Assembly: GCA_036015235.1 (NCBI GenBank)
Contig: CP107926.1
Location: 5,289,501 to 5,353,500 of the forward strand
Direction of reading: 5' to 3'
Length of the DNA stretch: 64,000 bases
Source: Streptomyces sp. NBC_00433
GTDB lineage: Bacteria; Actinomycetota; Actinomycetes; Streptomycetales; Streptomycetaceae
In this document: positions 48,732 through 59,462 of the stretch, piece by piece
Numbering within the stretch: position 1 is the stretch's first letter
Layout of the letters: each line of letters starts with the position of its first letter
Made by a program: the position numbers and the translations under genes
Notes under the pieces: model-generated
The model's input: only the letters and a program-made list of their open reading frames with translations
Database searches by the model: none
What the model was told of the DNA's origin: nothing

Positions 48732-48893
48732 ATGGCGAAGAAGTGGGAATACGCGACCGTGCCGCTGCTCGTGCACGCGACGAAGCAGATCCTCGACACC
48801 TGGGGCGAGGACGGCTGGGAGCTGGTCCAGGTGGTGCCCGGCCCCAACAACCCCGAGCAGCTGGTGGCTTACCTCAAGCGGGAGAAGGCGTGA
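48732..48893 (+). CDS. DUF4177 small protein
   Basis: A 53-residue protein, MAKKWEYATVPLLVHATKQI..., with GEDGWELVQVVPG and LVAYLKREKA. This matches the DUF4177 pattern (WEY...GxxGWELV). It is too short for many gene finders. It overlaps the RidA gene start (GTGA) and so is translationally coupled to it. Function unknown. Confidence 0.9.
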   Translation: MAKKWEYATVPLLVHATKQILDTWGEDGWELVQVVPGPNNPEQLVAYLKREKA

Positions 48894-49357
48894 GCGGGTC
48901 GGTCGCCACCCGGCTCGCCGAGCTGGGCCTGACGCTTCCGGACGTCGTCCCGCCGCTGGCGGCCTACCAGCCGGCCGTTCGGTCGGGTCCGTACGTCTAC
49001 ACCTCGGGCCAGCTCCCGATGGTCGACGGCAAGCTCGCCACGACCGGCAAGGTGGGCGCGTCGGTGACGCCGGACGAGGCCAAGGCGCTGGCGCGGGTCT
49101 GCGCGCTCAACGCGCTGGCCGCGGTCAAGTCGGTCGCCGGCGACCTCGACCGCATTGCGCGGGTGGTCAAGGTCGTGGGCTTCGTCGCCTCCGACCCCTC
49201 CTTCACGGGGCAGCCCGCCGTCGTCAACGGCGCGAGCGAGCTTCTCGGGGAGGTGCTCGGGGACAAGGGCGTTCACGCGCGCAGCGCTGTGGGCGTCGCG
49301 GTTCTGCCGCTCGACGCTCCCGTCGAGGTCGAGATCCAGGTCGAGCTGCTCCCCTAG
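48890..49357 (+). CDS. RidA/YjgF-family protein
   Basis: A 155-residue protein with GPYVYTSGQLPMVDGKL, the RidA active-site strand, and VEVEIQVELLP at the end, which lacks the usual catalytic Arg-containing PxxxxxRxxV segment of archetypal RidA. RidA enzymes hydrolyse reactive enamine/imine intermediates; this longer subgroup is common in actinobacteria and may differ. It is coupled to the DUF4177 gene. Confidence 0.9.
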   Translation: MSGSVATRLAELGLTLPDVVPPLAAYQPAVRSGPYVYTSGQLPMVDGKLATTGKVGASVTPDEAKALARVCALNALAAVKSVAGDLDRIARVVKVVGFVASDPSFTGQPAVVNGASELLGEVLGDKGVHARSAVGVAVLPLDAPVEVEIQVELLP

Positions 49358-49409
49358 CCGGGGCGGCCCCCGCCGGGGGGCGGTTCCCCTTCGGCAGGGG
49401 GCGCCCTTC

Positions 49410-49845
49410 AGGGGCGCGGGGAACGGCGCGACCAGCCGTCGACTGGCTGCACGTCGTCACCGGCCGTGGGGGGCTGTTCGGTCCTCCCCCAGAGCTTTGC
49501 CTGGGGGTACCCCCATCTCGCTTCGCTCGGGACCACCGGCCGGTGGCGGGCTGGTCGCGCCCACGCGGCGCCGGCCGCAGATCAGACGCAGCCCCGCGCC
49601 CCTGTCAGGCACCCTTTTCCGCAGAACGGTGAGCGTTTTTAGGGGCGCGGGGGACGGCGCGGCCAGCCGTCGACGAGGTGTACGTCGTCACCGGCCGTGG
49701 GGGGCTGTTCGGTCCTCCCCCAGAGCTTTGCCTGGGGGTACCCCCATCTCGCTTCGCTCGGGACCACCGGCCGGTGGCGGGCTGGTCGCGCCCACGCGGC
49801 GCCGGCCGCAGATCAGACGCAGCCCCGCGCCCCTGTCAGGCACCC
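49410..49845. repeat. Two 205-bp direct repeats in an intergenic region
   Basis: Bases 49410-49614 and 49641-49845 are nearly identical, beginning AGGGGCGCGG and ending CCTGTCAGGCACCC. Each contains a hairpin-forming part (CCCCCAG...CTGGGGG, and CCGGCCGG blocks). Apparent reading frames through them are shadows and no gene is supported. They look like the scattered Streptomyces intergenic repeats. Confidence 0.85.
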
Positions 49846-50050
49846 CCTGCCGAAGGGGGCACCCCACACCCACCGCGGCCCGCGGAATGGCACCCCCGCC
49901 AAAGGGGAACCCCAAAGCCCCCGCGCCCCGCGGAACGGCGCCCCCTGCCGCAAGGGGCACCCCCTCAGCCCCCGCAGCCAGCGGATTGGCACTCCCCGCC
50001 CGAGGGGAGCCGCACACCCCCGTGCCCGGGGGCGTCCGGGCTGGGGTGCG
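49846..50050. repeat. Imperfect tandem units of about 57 bp with small hairpins
   Basis: Four degenerate units follow the 205-bp repeats, each with a CCCC, 6-9 bases, GGGG hairpin and a CCGCGGAAYGGC-like segment. No gene is supported up to the NUDIX start at 50090. Confidence 0.6.
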
Positions 50051-50089
50051 GGGCTCGAAGCGGGGCTTCGGGGCACGTAGGCTCCGGGC

Positions 50090-50968
50090 ATGGGGAAGAT
50101 GAGCGGGGCCGCCGTGCCCGGGGGGTGGCCGGAGCGGATCCGGGCGCTGGCCCGGGGGGAGCTGGAGCCGGTGGTGCCGCGGCGGGCGGCGACGGTGATG
50201 CTGCTGCGGGACACCGGCGAAGACGGTGTCCCGGCGGTGCACATGCTGCGGCGCCGCGCGTCGATGGCTTTCGCCGCGGGGGCTTACGCCTTTCCGGGTG
50301 GCGGGGTCGACCCGCGTGACGAGCGGCCGGTCCGGTGGGCCGGGCCCGCGCTGGACGAATGGGCGGGGCTGCTGGGCGTCGGCCCGGCCGCCGCCCAGGC
50401 GGTGGTGTGCGCGGCGGTGCGGGAGACCTTCGAGGAGTCCGGGGTGCTGCTGGCCGGGCCGGACGGCGGCACCGTCGTGGCCGACACGACCGGCGAGGGC
50501 TGGGAGGCCGACCGCGCGGCCCTGGTCGGGCACGAGCTGGCCTTCGCCGACTTCCTCGACCGCCGCGGCCTGGTGCTGCGCACCGACCTGCTGCGGCCGT
50601 ACGCCCGCTGGATCACCCCGGAGTTCGAGGAGCGCCGCTACGACACGTGGTTCTTCCTCGCCGCGCTGCCCGCGGGCCAGCTCACCCGGGACGTGTCGGG
50701 GGAGGCGGACCGCACCGCGTGGCTGCGGCCGGCCGACGCCGTCGCCGGCTACGAGCGCGGCGACCTGGTGATGCTGCCGCCGACCATCACCATGCTGCGC
50801 GACCTCCTGCCGTACGGCTCCGCCGCCGCGGCGCTGGCCGCCGCTGCCGGGCGCGATCTGACCCCGGTCATCGCCACGGCCACCGTGGACGCCGCGGGCG
50901 CCGTCGTCCTGACCTGGCCGGGCCATGACGAATTCACCCGCAGTGCTCCCGGGGGCGGGGCGCGATGA
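50090..50968 (+). CDS. NUDIX hydrolase
   Basis: A 292-residue protein. The NUDIX box is interrupted by an insertion: GAYAFPGGGVDPRDE lies ahead of AAVRETFEESGVLL, giving the G-x5-E-x7-REUxEExGU pattern with a longer gap, as in the human NUDT19-like subgroup. It likely hydrolyses a nucleoside diphosphate derivative such as coenzyme A or a sugar nucleotide. ATG at 50090; its stop overlaps the next gene by ATGA. Confidence 0.88.
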   Translation: MGKMSGAAVPGGWPERIRALARGELEPVVPRRAATVMLLRDTGEDGVPAVHMLRRRASMAFAAGAYAFPGGGVDPRDERPVRWAGPALDEWAGLLGVGPAAAQAVVCAAVRETFEESGVLLAGPDGGTVVADTTGEGWEADRAALVGHELAFADFLDRRGLVLRTDLLRPYARWITPEFEERRYDTWFFLAALPAGQLTRDVSGEADRTAWLRPADAVAGYERGDLVMLPPTITMLRDLLPYGSAAAALAAAAGRDLTPVIATATVDAAGAVVLTWPGHDEFTRSAPGGGAR

Positions 50969-51798
50969 CCGCGGAGACCGCTCCCGGGCGGCCGCGGGCC
51001 GGCGTCGGCGGGTGGGCGACCGCCCGCGCGCTGTGCGTGCTCGCGCCGAACGCCTCCCCGATGACCCTGGACGGCACCAACACCTGGATCGTCGCGGAAC
51101 CCGACTCGCCGCTGGCCGTCGTCATCGACCCGGGGCCGCTCGACGAGGGCCATCTGGCCCGGGTCGTGGAGGCCGCCGAGCAGGCGGGCAAGCGGGTCGC
51201 GCTGACCCTGCTCACCCACGGCCACCCGGACCACGCCGAGGGCGCGGCCCGCTTCGCCGAGCTGACCCGTACGGCGGTCCGCGCCCTGGACCCGGCGCTG
51301 CGGCTGGGCGAGGAGGGGCTGGCCGCGGGCGACACGGTGACCACCGGCGGCCTCGACCTGCGGGTCGTCGCCACCCCCGGGCACACCGCGGACTCGCTGT
51401 CCTTCCTGCTGCCCGCCGACGGGGCGGTGCTGACCGGCGACACCGTGCTGGGCCGCGGCACCACCATGGTCGCGCACCCCGACGGCCGGCTCGGCGACTA
51501 CCTGGACTCGCTGCGGCGGCTCCGGGCGCTCACCGTGGACGGCGGTGTGGACACCGTCCTGCCGGGCCACGGCCCGGTGCTCGGCGACGCCAGGGGCGCC
51601 GTCGAGTTCTATCTCGCCCACCGTGCCCACCGGCTCGCCCAGGTCGAGACCGCCGTCGAGTCCGGGCTGCGCACCCCGGCCGAGGTGGTCGCCCGCGTCT
51701 ATGCCGACGTCGACCGGACACTGTGGCCCGCGGCGGAGCTCTCCGTCCGCGCCCAACTCGACTACCTGCGCGAACACGGACTCATCGAGCTGCCATGA
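50965..51798 (+). CDS. Metallo-beta-lactamase-fold hydrolase
   Basis: A 277-residue protein with the metal-binding motif THGHPDHAEGA (HxHxDH), GHTADSLSF, and GDTVLG, then LPGHGPV. It matches the LACTB2-like group, which includes RNA-acting and thioester hydrolases. It is coupled to the NUDIX gene and overlaps the P450 gene start. Confidence 0.9.
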   Translation: MTAETAPGRPRAGVGGWATARALCVLAPNASPMTLDGTNTWIVAEPDSPLAVVIDPGPLDEGHLARVVEAAEQAGKRVALTLLTHGHPDHAEGAARFAELTRTAVRALDPALRLGEEGLAAGDTVTTGGLDLRVVATPGHTADSLSFLLPADGAVLTGDTVLGRGTTMVAHPDGRLGDYLDSLRRLRALTVDGGVDTVLPGHGPVLGDARGAVEFYLAHRAHRLAQVETAVESGLRTPAEVVARVYADVDRTLWPAAELSVRAQLDYLREHGLIELP

Positions 51799-53015
51799 CT
51801 CTTCCTTCCGCTGTTTTCACTCCCCACTCCCGCGCCTTCGCCGCCGACCCCTACCCGGCGTACGAGGAGCTGCGCGCGGCCGGCCGCGCGCTCTACTACG
51901 AGCCGACCCGGCAGTGGCTGATCCCGCACTACGACGACGTCAACGCGCTGCTGCGGGACCGCCGTCTGGGCCGCACCTACCTGCACCGCTTCACCCACGA
52001 GGAATTCGGCCGCACCCCGCCGCCCGCCGACCTCGAACCCTTCACCGTGCTGAACAACAACGGCCTGCTCGACCTGGAGGCCCCGGCGCACTCCCGTATC
52101 CGCCGGCTGGTCGCCAAGGCCTTCACCCCGCGCACGGTGGAGGAACTGGCGCCGACCGTCGAGCGGCTGGCCGCCGAGCTGATCACCGCCTTCCACGCCG
52201 ACGGCGGCGGCGACCTGCACGCCCGGGTGGCCGAGCCGCTGCCGGTGGCGGTCATCGCCGAGATGCTGGGCATACCTGCCGGCGACCGCGACCAGCTGCG
52301 GCCCTGGTCGGCGGCGATGACCGGGATGTACGAGCTGAACCCGGGCGAGGGCGCCGCCCGCGCCGCCGTGACGGCCAGCGAGGAATTCTCCGGCTATCTG
52401 CGGAAGCTGATCGCCGCGCGGCGCACCGACCCCGGCGAGGACCTGATCAGCGCGCTGATCGCGGTCCAGGACGACGGCGACGTGCTGAGCGAGCAGGAGA
52501 TGGTGTCGACCTGCGTGCTGCTGCTGAACGCCGGCCACGAGGCGACCGTCAACACCACCACCCTGGGCTGGCTCGCCCTCTTCCGGAATCCCGACCAGCT
52601 GCGCGTCCTCCAGGACGAGCCGGCCAGGCTGCGGGACGGGGTGGAGGAGATGATGCGCTACGACACCCCCTTGCAGCTCTTCGAGCGCTGGGTCCTCGAC
52701 GACATCGAGGTCGGCGGCACGGTGATCCCGCGCGGCTCCGAGGTCGCCCTGCTCTTCGGCTCGGCCAACCGCGACCCGGCACGCTTCGCCGAGCCCGACC
52801 GCTTCGACGTCACCCGCCCGGCCGTCGGCAACCGGCATGTCAGCCTCGGCGCGGGCATCCACTACTGCCTGGGCGCCCCGCTGGCCCGCGTCGAACTCGG
52901 CGCCTCCTTCGGCACCTTTCTGCGGCAGGCCCCCGGGATGAAGCTGCTGTCGGAGCCGCGCTGGCGGCCGAACTACGTCATCCGCGGGGTGGAGGAGCTG
53001 CTGGTCGGCTGGTGA
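51795..53015 (+). CDS. Cytochrome P450
   Basis: A 406-residue bacterial P450. The I-helix motif is LLNAGHEATVNTT, the ExxR pair is in VEEMMRYD, and the haem-binding loop is LGAGIHYCLGAPLARVE, with Cys as ligand. It is an intact mono-oxygenase that would need separate ferredoxin partners, none of which are encoded here. It is coupled to the metallo-hydrolase by ATGA. The substrate is unknown. Confidence 0.95.
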   Translation: MTLPSAVFTPHSRAFAADPYPAYEELRAAGRALYYEPTRQWLIPHYDDVNALLRDRRLGRTYLHRFTHEEFGRTPPPADLEPFTVLNNNGLLDLEAPAHSRIRRLVAKAFTPRTVEELAPTVERLAAELITAFHADGGGDLHARVAEPLPVAVIAEMLGIPAGDRDQLRPWSAAMTGMYELNPGEGAARAAVTASEEFSGYLRKLIAARRTDPGEDLISALIAVQDDGDVLSEQEMVSTCVLLLNAGHEATVNTTTLGWLALFRNPDQLRVLQDEPARLRDGVEEMMRYDTPLQLFERWVLDDIEVGGTVIPRGSEVALLFGSANRDPARFAEPDRFDVTRPAVGNRHVSLGAGIHYCLGAPLARVELGASFGTFLRQAPGMKLLSEPRWRPNYVIRGVEELLVGW

Positions 53016-53027
53016 GGCCCCCGGCCC

Positions 53028-53122
53028 CGACCCGGGCCCCCGACCCGGGCCTCCGGCCCCCGACCCGGGCCCCCGACCCCGCCTCCGGTCCCGACTCCGG
53101 CCTCCGAGCCCCCGGCCCCCGG
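53028..53122. repeat. Low-complexity CCCGACCCGGGCC repeats
   Basis: About eight imperfect units built from CCCCCGACCCGGGCC and CCTCCGG fill the space between the P450 stop and the end of the lipid-kinase gene. They could form stable secondary structures and probably act as a convergent terminator. Confidence 0.6.
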
Positions 53123-53130
53123 GTGCCGCG

Positions 53131-53985
53131 TCAGTGGCGCGGCACCGTCAGCCGCCAGGCGGCCGGCTCGACCGTCCACGTCCTGGTCCGCACCGGACCG
53201 GTGATGGCCCAGTCGGCGCGGTAGCGGAAGTCCCGCCCGGAGACGGTGATCGTGCGCGCCCTGGCCCGTACGTGCGAGGTGCCTTCCGTATGCCGTACGT
53301 AGACCTCGGCGAAGCCGGCCGGGGCCGGGCGGACCGAGACCTCCTGCACCGGCTGGTCGAGGTCGGCGAGCAGCACGCCGTCCGCCTCCACCCGCAGCCG
53401 CTGCCGGGGCGGGTGGTGGTGGCTGCCCGCCGGGATCGGCGCGGTCAGGGTGCGGACCAGGGAGCGGGCGGTCTTCTCCACCGGTGTCCACCAGTGCGCC
53501 GCGGTCTGCGAGATGGGGCTGCCGCACGGGATGCTCAGCGCGCCGAGCACGATGCCGCCGCTCTCGTCCACCAGCAGGTCCAGCTCGCGGTGCACACCGT
53601 CGAGCACCGCGCGGGCCGCCGCGGGCACATCGCCCGGCACCCCCAGCGCGCGGGCCAGCGTGGAGCGCGCCCCGATCGGCACCAGCGAGACCGGCGCGTC
53701 GTGCAGGGTCCGGTCGCGGTAGAGCGAGCGGACCGTACGCAGCAGGGCCTGGTCGTCGCCGAGCACCACGGGGTGGCGGCGGCCGCGGTGGGCCAGGGCG
53801 CGCTCGGCCTCCTCGGCGGACTCGGGGAAGACGATCTTCACCGAGGGAGCCCCCGCGCACAGGACATCCCTCGCGATTCGCACGGACTCGCCGTCGGTCG
53901 CACGCGCTGCCGGATCGATGACCAGCAGCAGGGGCCACCTCCGGACGGAGTCCGGCGGAGGATGCCCAGGAGGGTGAGCCGACAC
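53131..53985 (-). CDS. Diacylglycerol-kinase-like lipid kinase family protein
   Basis: A 284-residue protein resembling the DAGK catalytic family: LLLVIDPAARATDGES at the N-terminus, VVLGDDQALLRTVRSLY where the GGDGT motif should be, and LVPIGARSTLARALGVP matching the PxGTxNDFAR-like segment. Here GGDGT reads GDDQA and GTxND reads GARST, so catalytic activity is doubtful. It faces the P450 gene, and its start is 135 bases from purA. Confidence 0.7.
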   Translation of the reverse strand: MSAHPPGHPPPDSVRRWPLLLVIDPAARATDGESVRIARDVLCAGAPSVKIVFPESAEEAERALAHRGRRHPVVLGDDQALLRTVRSLYRDRTLHDAPVSLVPIGARSTLARALGVPGDVPAAARAVLDGVHRELDLLVDESGGIVLGALSIPCGSPISQTAAHWWTPVEKTARSLVRTLTAPIPAGSHHHPPRQRLRVEADGVLLADLDQPVQEVSVRPAPAGFAEVYVRHTEGTSHVRARARTITVSGRDFRYRADWAITGPVRTRTWTVEPAAWRLTVPRH

Positions 53986-54019
53986 CTTGGTCCTTCCTCA
54001 GGTAAAATCTCGGTGCAAG

Positions 54020-54047
54020 AGCCCCTTGCGCCTTTGCGTCAGGGGCT
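54020..54047 (+). terminator. Hairpin in the purA leader
   Basis: AGCCCCT at 54020-54026 pairs with AGGGGCT at 54041-54047, with further pairing of the GCG and CGC bases inside. It lies about 70 bases before the purA start and might be an attenuator or processing site. Confidence 0.4.
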
Positions 54048-54119
54048 TCGTCTATTCCGGGGCAGGTTCGACGGCTCTCTGCACGTTGGACATGCCCCGC
54101 CCGGAAGGGGTGTACGCCT

Positions 54120-55403
<1,284 letters not shown>

Positions 55404-55508
55404 CCCCGCGTCCGGCCTTTCGCCCGGCCTTGCGCCGCCGGACCGTCGCCGCCCATTGCCACGCACCCCGTATGCCGTGGCAATGGGCGGCGGGTACGTC
55501 GACCGCTC

Positions 55509-57302
55509 TCAGCCGACCTTCTCGTACGTCAGCGGCGTCTTCTCGCCGGCGACCCCGTCGCGCCGCAGGTGCATGTCATCGAGCAGGGTCAGTGTGGTCG
55601 TCGTGGTGCCCGGCTGGCACGAGGCGGCGGGCTTGCCGCTGACCACCTGCGACGGGCTCAGCTCGGCCGGCGGTCCGGTCTTCGTGACCGACATCGACCA
55701 CTCGCAGCTGTAGATCGAGGCCGTGCCGTCCGTACGCGAGCCGCTCAGCTCCACCGAGCCGTCCTCGTGCACGGTCAGCGTGCGGATGTCGTGGATGCCC
55801 GGCGGGATGTCCGTCATCGACTCCCAGACACCCACGACGCCGTTCGGCGGGGCGACCGGCACCACCGGCGCGGTCGGTGTCGCGCTCGCCGACTCGGTCG
55901 GCGTGGCGGTCTTCGTCGGTGTCGCGCTCTGCGTGGTGGCCGACGGGGTGGGGCTTGCCGACGTGGCAGTGGGCGACGGCGTGGTGGACGGCGACGGCGT
56001 CGTGCTCGTGGTGGCGGCCGTGGGCGTGGGGGACGGCGGCGCCGCGCTGGTCCGGCTGCCGCCATCGGTCTCGCGGACCAGGACATATGCGGTGCCGGCG
56101 CCGGCGACCACCGCCAGCAGGGTCAGTACGGCGACGAGCACGCCGCGCCTGCCGCGCCGGGGAGCGGGTGCCTGCGGCGGCCCGCCGGGTCCTGGCGCAG
56201 CCGGCGGACCGTCGGCGCCCGGGACCGATTCCGACACCATGGTCGGCGCGGCCGCACCCGCCTGCGCGACGGCGCCGTCTCCACCCGCCGGGGCTGCCGC
56301 GGCCGCTCCGCCGGTCCTGGCCGCGGCGCCGACGGCGACATCGGTCCTGACCTCCGTCTCGACCTCGGCCTCCGCCTCCAGTTCGAGCAGCTGCACCGCG
56401 TGCCGCCCCAGTTGGGCGACGATCGCGCCGGGCAGCCACGGTTCGACCCGGCCCGCCGGGGTGTCCTTCGGCGGCTCGTCCGCCGTGTCCTTGATGAGGC
56501 CCAGCACCTGGGTCAGCGAGGGGCGCCGCTCGGGCTCCTTGACCAGGCAGGCCGTCACCAGGGCGCGCAGGCCCTCGGGCACCGCGTCCAGGTCCGGCGG
56601 CTCCTGCACTATGCGGAACATCTGGGCGTGCACGCCGCTGCTGGCCGCGCCGAAGGGCTGCAGCCCGGTGGCGGCGTAGGCGAGGATCGAGCCGAGGCAG
56701 AAGACGTCGCAGGCCGGGGTCACCCGGTCGCCGCGCACCTGCTCGGGCGACATGAAGGCGGGCGAGCCGACCATCGCCCCCGTGTGGGTGAGCGTCGCCG
56801 AACCGTCGGCGACCGTCTCCAGGGCGCGGGCGATACCGAAGTCGATCACCCGGGGCCCGTCGATCGTGATCATCACATTCGACGGTTTGAGGTCCCGGTG
56901 CACCAGACCCGCGGCATGGATGTCCGCCAGCGCGTGCGCCAGTCCGGCGGCCAGCACCGTCACCGAGCGCTCGGGCAGCGGACCGTAGTCCTTGATCACC
57001 TGCTGGAGGGAGGGGCCCGCGACATAGCCGGTCGCCACCCACGGGATCTCCGCCTCGGTGTCGGCGTCGAGCACCGGAGCGGTCCACGCGCCACCGACCC
57101 GCCGGGCCGCCCGCACCTCACGGCGGAAGCGGGTGCGGAATTCCTCCTGCGCGGCAAGCTCGGCACGTACCAGTTTCACCGCGACCGTGCGGCCGCGTTC
57201 CGAGCGGGCCAGGAAGACCCGGCCCATTCCGCCGGTGCCCAGCCTGCCGAGCAGCCGGTAGGCGCCGATCCGCTGCGGATCATCCGTTCTGAGCTGCTCC
57301 AT
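55509..57302 (-). CDS. Transmembrane Ser/Thr protein kinase (PknB/PASTA-less type)
   Basis: A 597-residue protein. The N-terminal kinase domain has GTGGMGRV, the VAVKLVR lysine, HRDLKPSN, VIDFGIA (DFG) and GSPAFMSPEQ, all intact. A linker leads to one membrane segment (GVLVAVLTLLAVVAGAGTAY, about residues 400-420), then a Thr/Ser/Pro-rich extracellular stalk and a 110-residue beta-rich domain beginning VVGVWESMTDIPPG. The outer domain is not PASTA and probably senses an extracellular signal. I chose ATG 57302 where kinase similarity begins. Confidence 0.92.
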   Translation of the reverse strand: MEQLRTDDPQRIGAYRLLGRLGTGGMGRVFLARSERGRTVAVKLVRAELAAQEEFRTRFRREVRAARRVGGAWTAPVLDADTEAEIPWVATGYVAGPSLQQVIKDYGPLPERSVTVLAAGLAHALADIHAAGLVHRDLKPSNVMITIDGPRVIDFGIARALETVADGSATLTHTGAMVGSPAFMSPEQVRGDRVTPACDVFCLGSILAYAATGLQPFGAASSGVHAQMFRIVQEPPDLDAVPEGLRALVTACLVKEPERRPSLTQVLGLIKDTADEPPKDTPAGRVEPWLPGAIVAQLGRHAVQLLELEAEAEVETEVRTDVAVGAAARTGGAAAAAPAGGDGAVAQAGAAAPTMVSESVPGADGPPAAPGPGGPPQAPAPRRGRRGVLVAVLTLLAVVAGAGTAYVLVRETDGGSRTSAAPPSPTPTAATTSTTPSPSTTPSPTATSASPTPSATTQSATPTKTATPTESASATPTAPVVPVAPPNGVVGVWESMTDIPPGIHDIRTLTVHEDGSVELSGSRTDGTASIYSCEWSMSVTKTGPPAELSPSQVVSGKPAASCQPGTTTTTLTLLDDMHLRRDGVAGEKTPLTYEKVG

Positions 57303-57587
57303 GCCTGTCTCCCCCCGCCGCTTCACCCGGCCCCCGAACCCCAGAACGAAGAATATGCGTAGGCACGCCACCGGCCACCACGTGGTTCCCAGGCGGTGCG
57401 GCACCGTTACGCACGGTCCTTGTGCCGTCCGCGGCGGGCAGAACCAGGCCCTCTCCTCCGCCCATGCCCGGCGCGGGAGGGCGGTCGGCCCGCGCAGCCG
57501 GCGCCGCGGGCCGACCCCGCGCCGTATCGTGTGCGGCGGGTGCGCGGCGGGAAGCCACCCGCGGACGCGACGCGACAGGGAGACGGC

Positions 57588-58280
57588 ATGCCGGAGGCGG
57601 GCGGTCCTGCCATGCCGGTACGGCGCAGCAGCCTGCGCCAGCAGATCGCCGACGCCCTGCGCGACGAGGTCCTGACCGGCAGGCTCCAGGCCGGGCGGCA
57701 TTTCACCGTCAAGGAGATCGCCGAGCTCTACGGCGTCTCCGCCACCCCGGTCCGCGAGGCCCTGGTCGACCTGGCCGCCCAAGGACTGCTCGACGTCGAA
57801 CAGCACCGCGGCTTCCAGGTGCGGCAGCTGACCGCGGCCGACTTCCGCTCGCTCAGCGAAGCGCGGCTCTTCATCGTCGAGGCGGCCTTCCGGCTGATGG
57901 GCGAGCGCGGCATGGGCGACCTGCCCCCCGCCGCCGTGGCCTCCGTACGCCGCCGCGCCGAGGCCGCCGCCGGCGCCGCACACGCCGGCAGCCTCGACGT
58001 CCTGGTCGGCTGCGACCTGCGCTTCTGGCGGGAGCTGACCGGCATCGGCGGCAATCCGCACATCTGCGCGTTCCTCGACCGCATCCGCACCCAGACCTGG
58101 CTCTACGCGGTGCCGCACCTGCGCGCCTTGCGCGACCCCGCCGGGGTCTGCTGGGCAGGACACGTGGACCTGGTCGACGCGGTCGCCGCCCGCGACACCG
58201 CGGCCGCCCACGCCCTCATCACCGAAGCCGACGTCCATACCCGCGCCTTGATCGAGAAGCTGGCCCCCGCACGCTCCTGA
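57588..58280 (+). CDS. GntR-family regulator, FCD type
   Basis: A 230-residue protein. The winged helix-turn-helix is LRQQIADALRDEVLTGRL, then YGVSATPVREALVDLAAQGL, typical of GntR. The helical C-terminal FCD domain includes CDLRFWRELTGIGGNPH with candidate metal-binding Asp/His residues. ATG 57588 follows AGGGAGA; a second ATG in frame at 57612 is possible. It is divergent from the kinase gene. The ligand is probably a small acid, as usual for the FCD group. Confidence 0.9.
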   Translation: MPEAGGPAMPVRRSSLRQQIADALRDEVLTGRLQAGRHFTVKEIAELYGVSATPVREALVDLAAQGLLDVEQHRGFQVRQLTAADFRSLSEARLFIVEAAFRLMGERGMGDLPPAAVASVRRRAEAAAGAAHAGSLDVLVGCDLRFWRELTGIGGNPHICAFLDRIRTQTWLYAVPHLRALRDPAGVCWAGHVDLVDAVAARDTAAAHALITEADVHTRALIEKLAPARS

Positions 58281-58333
58281 CGCGACAGCCGCGGCCGATT
58301 TACCCTGGACGCCCCCGACCGGATGGAGTGTTC

Positions 58334-58987
58334 GTGGCCTGCGACCTGTGGCTGGTGCCGCTGGTGGATGTGCTCTGCCACAGCCCGGAAAACCCGTTCT
58401 CCGAGGAACTCGCCCGCTACGACAAGGCCCTGGGCGACGCCGGGCAGCCGCCCGTACCGATCCACGCGTATATGCCCGGCCTGTCGGGCGACGTCGGACC
58501 CGTCGCCTGCTTCGACTACGACGCCCTGCACTTCCTGCGCCGCGCCTACCTGCTCAGCCTCCAGGGACTGGAGGTCTCCCCGGTCGACGCGCTCGGCGGC
58601 GACTACGAGCAGCTGCTGGAGATGTTCGAGACCACCGCGCAGCGCTCGCACCTGGTGTGGCACTACGACCACGCCGGCGCCTATGTGCCGCTGGACTTCC
58701 CCGAGCCCGTCGTCAACGACGAACTGCTCGAAGGCGGCGGACCGCTCGGCTCCAGCCACGGGCTGCTGCGCGAGCTGGAATTCGTCGCCCCGGTGATCGG
58801 CATCGACCCCGCCAACCCGCCGCTGCCCCCGGCGCCGCCCGACCGCCACACCACCCTCGAAGAGCCCGCACTCCACCCGCCCACCGGCCTCGACGGCCCC
58901 TTCGCCCGCGAACACCACGTCTGGCTCGGCCTGCACGCGGCCGCGACCCGGTCGCTGGGCCAGGGCTCGATGATCGTCTTCAGCTGA
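58334..58987 (+). CDS. Unknown soluble protein
   Basis: A 217-residue protein beginning VACDLWLVPLVDVLCHSPEN. It contains a VWHYDHAGAYVPLDFPEPV segment and a GPLGSSHGLLRELE segment, with no known catalytic motif. I recall similar unnamed Streptomyces proteins. GTG 58334 follows GGATGGAG with 5-base spacing. It lies 53 bases after the GntR gene and may be co-transcribed with it. Confidence 0.7.
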   Translation: MACDLWLVPLVDVLCHSPENPFSEELARYDKALGDAGQPPVPIHAYMPGLSGDVGPVACFDYDALHFLRRAYLLSLQGLEVSPVDALGGDYEQLLEMFETTAQRSHLVWHYDHAGAYVPLDFPEPVVNDELLEGGGPLGSSHGLLRELEFVAPVIGIDPANPPLPPAPPDRHTTLEEPALHPPTGLDGPFAREHHVWLGLHAAATRSLGQGSMIVFS

Positions 58988-59023
58988 CACCCGGGCCGGC
59001 CGGCCCCGGTCGGCCCGGCTCCG

Positions 59024-59440
59024 TCAGTGCAGGCAGAATTCGTTGCCCTCCGGGTCCCGCATCACATACGTGTCCGGTCCGCGGTCGCGGTGCGTCTCGA
59101 CCAGGCGGGCGCCCAGCGCCGTCAGCCGCTCGACCTCGGCCGGCTTGTCCTCGGGCTCGACATGGATGTCGACGTGCACCCGGTTCTTGGCGGTCTTGCC
59201 CTCCGGCACCCGCTGGAAGAAGTAGCGCGGCTCGGTGCCCGCCGGGTCGCTGATCGCCGCGACATCGCGGAAGGCCGAGTGCCCGTCGACCACGATCCGC
59301 TCCTCCGCCGTCAGCCGGCCCGCCGCCACCAGCTGGTCCACCAGCGTCGAGTGGTCCTCCACCACGGCCCCGGTGACCTGCGCCCAGAAGGCGGCCTGGG
59401 CATGCGGATCGGCACAGTCGAACGTCACTTGTGTCCTCAT
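59024..59440 (-). CDS. Glyoxalase/bleomycin-resistance-like (VOC) protein
   Basis: A 138-residue protein of the VOC fold: VTFDCADPHAQAAFWAQVTG at the start, NRVHVDIHVE in the middle and YVMRDPEGNEFCLH at the end, the consensus DPEGNEFCL of this subgroup. Most are of unknown substrate. Confidence 0.92.
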   Translation of the reverse strand: MRTQVTFDCADPHAQAAFWAQVTGAVVEDHSTLVDQLVAAGRLTAEERIVVDGHSAFRDVAAISDPAGTEPRYFFQRVPEGKTAKNRVHVDIHVEPEDKPAEVERLTALGARLVETHRDRGPDTYVMRDPEGNEFCLH

Positions 59441-59462
59441 GACCGGCCATCATGCCAAGCCC

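Noticed and set aside
49410..50050. CRISPR array
   Set aside because: There are only two long near-identical copies and degenerate units, with no short regular repeats with unique spacers and no cas genes in the window.
49155..50102. Frames through the 205-bp repeats
   Set aside because: They encode repeated low-complexity peptide from duplicated intergenic DNA.
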